A stretch of 64,000 nt of DNA, taken from Clitoria ternatea (lineage: Eukaryota; Streptophyta; Magnoliopsida; Fabales; Fabaceae). The stretch covers positions 106,294,718 through 106,358,717 of the forward strand of contig CM075675.1 in NCBI GenBank assembly GCA_037962975.1, written 5' to 3'. Positions 55,390-64,000 of the stretch are shown piece after piece. A program made the position numbers and the translations under genes. Below the pieces are notes generated by a model. The model was not told the DNA's origin. It worked only from the letters and a program-made list of their open reading frames with translations, and ran no database searches. Positions within the stretch are counted from its first letter, which is position 1. Each line of letters begins with the position of its first letter.

Positions 55390-57832
55390 AGTTCAATCCA
55401 AATCGGCTTGGGGTATGGTCTTACTAGCGTGTTAGTGTACTCTTATGGTTAAGTTTGTCAAGAGATTTTATGGTTGAGAAAAGAGGAAATTTTATTGGAG
55501 TAAATGGTAAGAAGTAAGTGAAGAAAAATTAGGAATATAGAAAGAAGGAACTAATTTTAAGTTCATAAGAAGTATAAGTTAGAACTTTATAGCCTGTTAC
55601 TTGAAAAAGTTATTGCAGGGATTATCAGAAACTGGCCATTCTGAAGTCTTTCTTGACATTGTTTAAGTACGGGTGTTAATGTATGGTGGAATGATAAGGT
55701 AAATTAACTAATGCAGTTATTTCTTTTATTCCAAATGTATTGTATGGTGTTAGATTCTCTGATTAATATATGATAATGAAATATTCTAACATTTACCTGT
55801 TTTACAATATGGTATGAGACAACACAGGAGATAAGACAATAGAAAATTCTTAGAAATATTTTGGTATGAATTCTAGACTGGAGCTGTCATGGCTTTGACT
55901 ACTTAGTTATAAACTATCGGGACTGATCACCCCGAATGATTTGTACTAAGTAGTGAAAGACATGTCAAAAGAAGGATGTTAAGATCAATGAATTTAACCT
56001 TGGGTTAATGTGGTATATGGAGAAATGGAGATAAACTCAATAAATTCTTTTAGGATATTTCTTACCATATCCTTGAAGTTATAGAGATACTTGTGTGAAT
56101 TAGAATTTCAATGGGTAGATAACTGTTGTAATCCCAAACTAGTATAACAAATTGTTTAAGATAAGATCATAGTTTTTCCTTTGGTGATATATTTTGAAAA
56201 GAAAAATGTGTGGATGTATGCTTCATGAAAGAAATATGATAATTTGTTCACTAACTTGTTTGATATAACAAATAATCATATTAGGAATTGTATCTTTGGC
56301 TATTTGTATTGATTCTTCTTTTGTATGACATGTAAGATATGTTAATTATTGTTTGATTTGATGAAGTTTTTATTTATGATGTCTACGATTGAATAATATA
56401 TATGATGGTTATATGTATAAATATATGAATTAATGAAACTTTTATGGTTGTGACATCGAATGTAATTAACCATATATTTTTGAAATTTTTAAGTGATTTA
56501 TTGTGATAAATATGTTAATGAATGACCTAAAATAAGTATTATATATCTTTGGGAGACATCGATATTGGTTTAATATTTAAAAATTGTGACATAAAATATG
56601 TTTGTGATTCTTAACAATATGATACATGTTTATCAAGTTATTTTCTTTTAGTCATCGATTTTGTTCGATGAATATACATACCTGATATAAATCATTATTA
56701 TGTAATGACCATTGAAGATTTAAAATAATGAAATGTGTTAGTAAACCATGAGGAAGTAGATATGAACCTTTACTTATTGATTTTCCTATAAAGAGAATTA
56801 CATAAATCTTAGTTACCCATAAAAAAATTCAAGTGAGTATTTCTAAGTCAACGTAGTGATTTGTGATTATTTAAGATTGGAGAATTTATCAAATCTATGT
56901 AATGGTTGTAGTCAATTATGATGGAATATGCAATCACTTAGTTAATGAATATTTAATTCATTATAGAAGACAATAAGAAATGATTACATACCCTGGATTG
57001 TCATGAAGCAAAGAACACAAGGATTTAATTAGATAAACAAGTACAACATGGATTAAGACATATTTATCCTTTCTCACTGGGATAATTTATTATACACGAT
57101 TACATTAAGGAAAATAAAGTAGAACATCTAGTACATCATGGATAAAGGTCCAAGAGTCTTGGCAATACAAAAATTATCCAAACTAGAGAAATCACCATAA
57201 TGATTATAAGAAGTGAGACACTTATTACCACAAACTGTAGTCCATCCCGACTTCGTTCTTCCTTACTTTTAGGAAGGTTGGCCATCGAATAGTATGATAG
57301 TACTTGAGAAAAAGATTGAAGAAATTGGACAGAAGAGAGAAACTAAGAAACCTTGAAGTTGTGATAGGAAGTGGGAATGGAATGAGAATTTATAAGCAAG
57401 CAAGGGAGGGAGAGTTGCAACGGTCATAAACGGCTAGTCCAACGGCTAGTTGCTAACGGCTAGTTGTCCAGTAATTAATTCTTAGCAGTCCATTTTATTA
57501 TGTTACGAGTAGGAATTTTAATTAATAGATGTTATGGATTATGTTAAGTAAGATTTTAATAGATTGAGAAACGTAATTATTGAGGTGTTTAGAGTTAACC
57601 ATCAATTTATGATGAACATGGTTGACAAAATTAAGACGAGTAATATTTTTGAGTTAAGGAAAAAATACTGATAAGATTAAAAAAAAAGATAAATGGCAAT
57701 GTTAAGGAAAATGTACACAATTGTCAAGGAAACTATAAATATATTTTAGAACAGTTCAGTTAGTTTAGCTATGGTAAGATTTATTAACAATATTAAATTT
57801 CGAGGACGAAATTTCTTTTAGGGGAGTAGAGT
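55390..57832 (+). mobile_element. Non-coding internal region of a Tekay-like non-autonomous element
   Basis: Begins with a Tekay-type leader and ends with AAATTTCGAGGACGAAATTT then the polypurine tract, both matching the intact element. The ~2.4 kb between has no gag or pol homology in any frame I could read and is AT-rich. A small triplicated word, AACGGCTAGTTG-like, lies near 57428-57470. This is the organisation of a large non-autonomous derivative (LARD). Confidence 0.6.
57815..57832 (+). promoter_or_regulatory. Polypurine tract, plus orientation
   Basis: CTTTTAGGGGAGTAGAGT directly before TGTAACATCCC. Same sequence type as the tract at 21488-21505 of the intact Tekay copy. Confidence 0.8.
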
Positions 57833-60800
57833 TGTAACATCCCATTTTCATCACAAATAGGAAATAGATATTAATATATCTTTCTTGAGAAATACTTACT
57901 ATAAGTTAGTTTATTATTATCATTTTTTTTATTTTGGTATTTATATTTAATTATTTGTTTTTTAAATAATAATAAATAAAAATAAAAATATTTCTGAATG
58001 AGAATTTTAAAATGACTTAATTAATATTCACTAATTAAGAAAATTATATTAAGAATTTTTAATATCTTTATTATTCATTATTTTTATTTTATGTTCTTAT
58101 ATTTATGTTTTTACATATTTAAGATTTAACTCTTATTAGAATTTTAAAATAAAAATTTGAAATGGTTCTTTTGAACTTTTTGATCTACATAATATTTATG
58201 ATTTTCTGGAATTTTTTTTGAAATTTTTAAATTATTTTAATAAAATAATATATTTTAAATAATTTTAAATTCATATAAAGTTGTTTAAAATTAAAAATAT
58301 TTACAAGAATGTAAAGTTAAGTTATAAGAAAATTTTCTAAAATCTATTTCAAGTAGACTTATCTAAAAATTATCGGTTTGAGTAAAATCTTGATTTTTAC
58401 TAATCGTAAAAAAATTGAAAACATACTAATAAATTTTTATTAACAAAAACTTTTAGATTTTTAAAATTTAAATTTTATATTACTTATCATAAAATTAGTG
58501 AGAACCGATATAATATCGCTAAATTTCAAAAAAGGATTAATTTTGAATATTTAAAATATACCGAGTGAAATGTTACTATTTGGCTTAATAATTCTGCCGA
58601 CATTTACTATACAAAACACTGTGCATGTATGAAATTTTCAAAAGTTGCACAGTAACCAGGTTTTAAATTTTAAAAAACGTATAGTACTTTTATATTAAAA
58701 TAATGGAATACATAGTAAATTTTTTTCCTATAAATACCGAAGGAATTCTTCTTTAGAATTCACAATTTCAGATTAAGTTTTCTTAATATAGTAGTGTTAG
58801 TGAGATAGTGGTGGAAGTAAAAGAGAGAAATAATTTTTTTGGAAAAAGGTTCTGCTAAAATTCTAAGGTACGAATACATCTCTTTTATATTTTTTAGGAT
58901 TATTTTTATATCGTTTTTAGAAATCTATTATTATACTGGAAATAATATTATTTTAAGTTACTATTTTGTATAGTAAAACACTATTTCAATAGTAAATTAC
59001 TATTTCAATAGTAAATTACTATTCAAATAGTAAATTACTATTTACTGTTACTATTTACCTTTACTGTTACTATTTACCTTTACTATTTACGTTTTACTAT
59101 TTACCGTTACTATTCACGATTTACTATTTACCACTACTATTTACATTTTACTATTTACTGTTACTATTCACTATTCACTATTTACCATTTTTATTTTAAG
59201 TAGTAATCTTAATTTTCATCTTGTAATTATATTAAAATGAAATTGGTATGTTTTAGAACTCGAAGATGAGGCGCGCACGGATTTTCAATAACGAATCGGT
59301 ATACAAGAGGTAAGGGGGAGTGAGATAAGAATATAATATGAAAGACATAAGAATAAAAGGAGGAGTCCCCTACTCCTTTTAAATTTAATAATATTATTAT
59401 TTTAAAGTAATAACTTCTCAACTTAAAATTTATAATAAATTTAATATATTGTGTAACTTATTCTGAAATATCTATACATGGATCTGAATTATTATAACTT
59501 ATACGGACTGGACTAAACCTATGCAAGGACTTGGACTTTTATATCCTATATGGATCGAACTAAACCTATGCAAGGACTTGGACTATTATGACTTGTCTAG
59601 ACTGAACTATACCTATGCGGAGACTGGATTATATATATGGACTTATATAGACCTGTGCGAGGAATGGACTATAAGGACTCAAAATCAAATCTACTAATTT
59701 AAATAACCATTAAAATTTGAATTATATTTATGAGCAATATTTAATTGATTTGACTTGATTATAATTAATTGTATTTGATTTCGATTAATGATATTGTATT
59801 AGACTGTGATTAATAATATGCAATTATGATTGATAATATTTGATTGTGATTTATGAGATTACTATACTTAATTGTGGTTGATGAATGATTGATGACCTTG
59901 TGATATGAAGTTTGAGCATATAGCAGGCATGAAGGAAAGTTAAAACTCAGTAAGAATTTTCTTACCTAACTCTTTAAATTTTTATTCCAAGAGAAAATAT
60001 TTTATAATTATTTTAGTCTTTTATTTCTTCTTAGAAATAATTTTCACTAACTTTATTTTTAATTTCAATAATAAAATCTAGTATTAGAAAGAAGCTATTT
60101 TATGAAAATCAGAGGTTGAGATAATTAATTCTTGAATTAAAGAAAATTTTTATAGTTTTAAGTATTCTTAGTTAATGATTTTAAATTATTTTCTTTAGAA
60201 ATTAGAAGTTTAAAGTAAATTATTTTGGTTTTCCCCAACGAAATAACTAAAGAATATTTTGTCGAGATTTCTAAAACTCAATCTAGTTAAGATTCAAATT
60301 GAGAAAGATTATGTAAATATGTGAAGATTTTTTAAGAGAAAGTTTTGAGATATTTAAGGCTTGGAAACTCAATTTTGGTAAGATCTGAATTTGAAGACTG
60401 TACTAAATTATTTCAGTATAACAGAAGTTCAAAGAAGAACTTATGGGAATGTATAGTTTATTGTGATGATTTTGTGAACCTTTATGGTATTTAATAATTG
60501 AGTTTCTAAAAGTCTTAACCAACTAAATATGCGAGTAGTTCATGCATCATGAATCATTAAAGAGAAATGAGATGTGATATTGCCTGGGGACGAATTATAG
60601 AAACAGAGGATACATTAGAGGAGGCTTAATTGCGAGCCTTGGGATGAGAAAGTGTGAAAGGGTGCTTCAGGTGACCTGGGGTCGCTCCCTAGTATCGGGT
60701 ACTTTCACAATAAAAACTTTCTCAGTCTGACTAGTCTCTAAGTGTTTCCACGCCAGTTGAGCTGTTCATATATCATGAAGGCATTTATGTTATTATTATC

Positions 60801-60980
60801 CGGAATTTATGGAACAGTGTAAACTCCTGGTTGGCCCAGTGCAAACTAAAGTTTTAAGGGCCCACATGCATAGAATGAATGAGATGATAGTATTAAAAAC
60901 ATTGCATGACATTCTATGTGGGTGGTTGTAAATGAAAATATAATTGTTATGTTATGAAAACCCTTATGCTTATGTCTTAT
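57833..60980 (+). mobile_element. Diverged Tekay-type LTR, plus orientation, 3'-truncated
   Basis: Starts TGTAACATCCC. The first ~310 bp are unlike the young family, but from about 58150 the minus strand aligns with the LTRs at 18405, 26100 and 52101: TATA box CTATAAATACC (58727-58738), the AATAGTAA array (58970-59185), GCATAGGTATAGTCCAGTCC-like repeats (59460-59660) and CAGTGTAAACTCCTGGTTGG (60816-60835). Homology ends at 60980 with GCTTATGTCTTAT, about 270 bp before the expected LTR end, where a different element starts. Confidence 0.85.
58970..59185. repeat. AATAGTAA short-repeat array, inverted relative to the other LTRs
   Basis: TTACTATTTACC, GTTACTATTTACC and TTCACGATTTACTATTTACC words, the complement of the arrays at 20448, 28136 and 54089. 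Confidence 0.8.
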
Positions 60981-60981
60981 C

Positions 60982-63900
60982 TGTTGGGAAATTGGTTGAC
61001 TGGGGCGTGTGGAATCACACTGTCCTTAAGGGTTTATGTGCCTAAGGCGTGACCCCCCAGGATACAGCAGTCCTTCTGTGCAATACAGGAACTCACAAAA
61101 GGTAGATTTTTCGATGTAAACCCAGAACGGAAAGTATCTCTTAAAATAGGCAAGTCAGATATTATTTTTCTAATAAAGGAAAATAAATATAGCGGAAATA
61201 AATTGGTCAATTAAATCCCGTTAATGATAAAGATGTTACAGAATAATTAATTTAAACGGGAATTAATTGACATATTTAATTATAGTAACCGCATCAGATA
61301 TTATTTCCCATTTAAAACGCAAATCGTAACTTCTGATTTTAATAAATGATTAAAAACTTTTGAAATATAAATAAAATTTCTAACAATCCCCCACATATTT
61401 CAAAAGTTTTTTTTTTTAAAAAAAAATTAGGTTTACATCATAGTGTAAATGCATCAGATCTGGTGTCTTCTGGACTATGAACCAGACCCTAGACAGATAA
61501 ACTTAACTTACAGTGAATTGGTGAAGCAAAGCTTCTATGAACCAAAATCACTTTAATGTAAGATAGCGGTCTACCTATCACATTACACTTCCCGACTCTT
61601 TTTGTTGTTTTCGCTGTTTTACGCGAATAGGCCTTGCGCGTGCCTGGTGATTCATGAGTGCTCTAGAAATTTCGCCATTTAATTTCATAGGAGCGGCCCC
61701 ACTCCACACTCACATAGGTGTTTCCATCAAGTGTATAATGCACTTTTATACACCATCCATAAGGGATATGGAAATCATTAAAAGCTTTTAAGCTTAACCA
61801 TCATTCAGTGCAGTCTAGCACTTCTCACATACACCATAGGAAGAGAAAAATAAAAGAGTGCTAGCAAGACTAACTAAGTGACTTGTTATTACCCATATGA
61901 ACCTTCTTCATGGGATCTCCAATCACAAAGGTTGGGTTCCCATCACTGTTAGTTACAAATGGCTAAGTCTCATTCCCCTCGGTGTTTGACTCACTAGTTT
62001 TTCATTTTGTGAGTCTCAAGATCAAAATAATCTTTGATCCATGATTTGTAGCTACGTTACTTAATTATAATATACATGTACATGTCTCAATATAAATATT
62101 GTTATTTGTTTTTGCCTATTGGCAATCACAATATACACTTATTAGCCTTACAAATTACCAAGTAAAACAATAACTTGGTCTCCATTTTTTTAATTTAGAT
62201 GACTCAAGTCTACTTAAATGAATTCTAAGTGACAACTCCTCTTTTGAGCGTAAAATAAATTCAGGTAGGAATTTATTCTCGGAAAAATTATTCATCATTG
62301 TGTCATTAAAATACAATGGAACACATAATATCAAAATTTATTCATGATAACTCCGTCAAGAATAAAATAAATTCATTTATGAATTTATTCTCGTTTAAAT
62401 TATTGGATTCTATCAACATCATATTTGCATCACCATATCATTGGTATGGTGGAAATCATTGCATAAAAATCTCATTAAAATTAGATTCAATAATCTTCCA
62501 ATAATTTAAACACTTCTATTACACAACAAAATCATTTTTTTTAGAAGAACACCACTTATCATAAGGGATCTTATATAACCTTGATGAGAATTTTCTCCAA
62601 AATAATAATATATTTTTAAAATATATTATCACACTTCCTTACAATCATATTTGAGCTTAAAATCACATTTGTTTCATAACAATCACATATTTAAGCTACT
62701 TATTAAATCAAATTAGATAACATAACTTATCGTAGCCTATCATGTAGGCATCAAAATAATATTTGAAACACAAATAATATCATAATCATGTCATGTGTTA
62801 CACATCATCAAGTTTAATTTCACAAATCATCATAGATAGACTCATCATCATCTTTGTCCCTTTTTTTTTTAGTAAACACATTAAATGTCATGCATATCAC
62901 AAATTACAAAAACTCCCATAACAAAACATTTTTGGCTATCAATTTTCAATGGTTAAAATGTAATAATTTCATTACATTTATATTACTAATTAACAGTAGT
63001 ATATATGAACAACACCATTATTTTTTACTTCAACAAAAATTATTATAATATTTTATTTTCATTAACGCAAGAGTTATAAAGAATATAATTAACTTGACAT
63101 TTACAAATATGTGCACAACTTTATCATAAAGAATATATGACAAGGCACCACCCATACATCTTGAACAAAATAGTTTCTATTCTCTTTCTTAGGAAATACA
63201 GACCATAACATATACATGTAGTCCAATATATCCAAATATACCATATATTATTAATCTCATTTTTTTTCATGTGATATCCAAAGGCTTCTCATACTTGCAA
63301 CATCATACGCAATACTATAAAATAACTCAAAGTTATGTCACCAAAATAGAATTTATTTCATTTGAATAGTCATAAATTCATGTGCTTATAAATATCCATT
63401 TAGCATTTCAAACAAATAAATACATAAATGGCAAATTAACATTCATCATCATGTTTTTTTTTTTTGCTAATTGAGTGCTAAGGTAAAGAGAATTCAACAC
63501 CTTAGAGACAACAAAATGAAATGGCATCCTAGACATATTTAGAATCAAACTCTATAGCAAGATGAGACTTTAAAAAAAAAACAAGTCTCTTATAAATTTG
63601 AGCACAAATTTTTAGCAAAAATAATAACTCAATATTTAGCATATACATATATGTCATGGATCACACATAATATATTCAAATTAAGTTTCAACCATAGTTT
63701 CAACATCATGATGTTCATATATCAAGTAGTTCACGCATTTTTTTAACAATTAATAATACAATTATTAAATATAACAAGGAAAACAAAAATAGATTTCATC
63801 ATCATCTTAAAAAGGAATAATACATTTTTTTTTATATTCTGTTCATAACAATAATAATTAGTGTAGAAAATACTCATCAATATTAATATTACTATGACTA

Positions 63901-64000
63901 GAAAGTTACATAAATGTAACAAGTTATGCATATTAAATTGCAATAAAAAGTTATTAGGATTTTTAAAAAAAATGTATTCATCCCTGTTACTCACGACGAC
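60982..64000. mobile_element. Unclassified repeat-like sequence starting TGTTGGGAAATTGG
   Basis: It replaces the last part of the plus-orientation LTR exactly at a TG start (TGTTGGGAAATTGGTTGAC), a usual LTR beginning. A ~400-bp block then ends near 61383-61395 with TTCTAACAATCCCCCACATA. 61395-61870 is moderately GC-rich (GTGCCTGGTGATTC, GGAGCGGCCCCACTCC) without an open frame. From 61880 on it is AT-rich with no coding sequence. I could not place it in a family; an LTR retrotransposon whose body lies to the right is the best guess. Confidence 0.35.

Overview
The window is nuclear DNA from a flowering plant. It is AT-rich, has long non-coding stretches, and carries nested LTR retrotransposons of plant lineages (Tekay/Del, Tat, Sirevirus-like copia, a Cassandra TRIM with a 5S-rRNA-like LTR), small inverted-repeat elements and a few host genes. 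Host genes and elements look eudicot. The seed-maturation protein and overall element mix would suit a legume, but the sequence does not prove this.

Layout. 1-1793: partial Ty3/gypsy LTR read on the minus strand. 1794-6385: a Mutator-like element with terminal inverted repeats, about ten degenerate ~110-bp tandem repeats, a broken plant-mobile-domain (PMD) reading frame and an LTR inserted into the repeat array. 6386-10670: gene-free AT-rich DNA with a MITE copy and a (TA)n-flanked fragment. 10671-13030: 5' part of a decayed Sirevirus-like copia element (LTR, mutated primer-binding site, broken gag). 16191-18404 and 29187-29530: one decayed Tat-clade element split by the insertion of a complete Tekay element at 18405-29181, with near-identical 3.08-kb LTRs, a TAGGG target duplication and an intact 1470-codon gag-pol frame on the minus strand. 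29500-34260: hAT-like end, fold-back element in a TA microsatellite, decayed Tekay LTR, deleted Cassandra LTR, a 640-bp inverted-repeat element.

The host-gene island is 34.2-49.5 kb. It holds an intronless gene for a 380-residue plant protein resembling DUF1645 (plus), a three-exon gene for a small Snapin/BLOC-1-like coiled-coil protein (minus, two long introns containing MITEs and a LINE RNase H remnant) and a 98-residue seed-maturation protein gene (minus).

51.8-61.0 kb is the most unusual part. A Cassandra element is split by a 3.06-kb Tekay-family solo LTR (TSD CGTAC). The second Cassandra LTR runs directly into a primer-binding site and leader of Tekay type, followed by ~2.4 kb of non-coding DNA, a Tekay polypurine tract and a diverged Tekay-type LTR in plus orientation. 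This looks like a retroelement with a Cassandra 5' LTR and a Tekay 3' LTR, and it puts two related 3-kb LTRs in inverted orientation 2.7 kb apart. From 60982 to the end there is unclassified repeat-like sequence that truncates that LTR.
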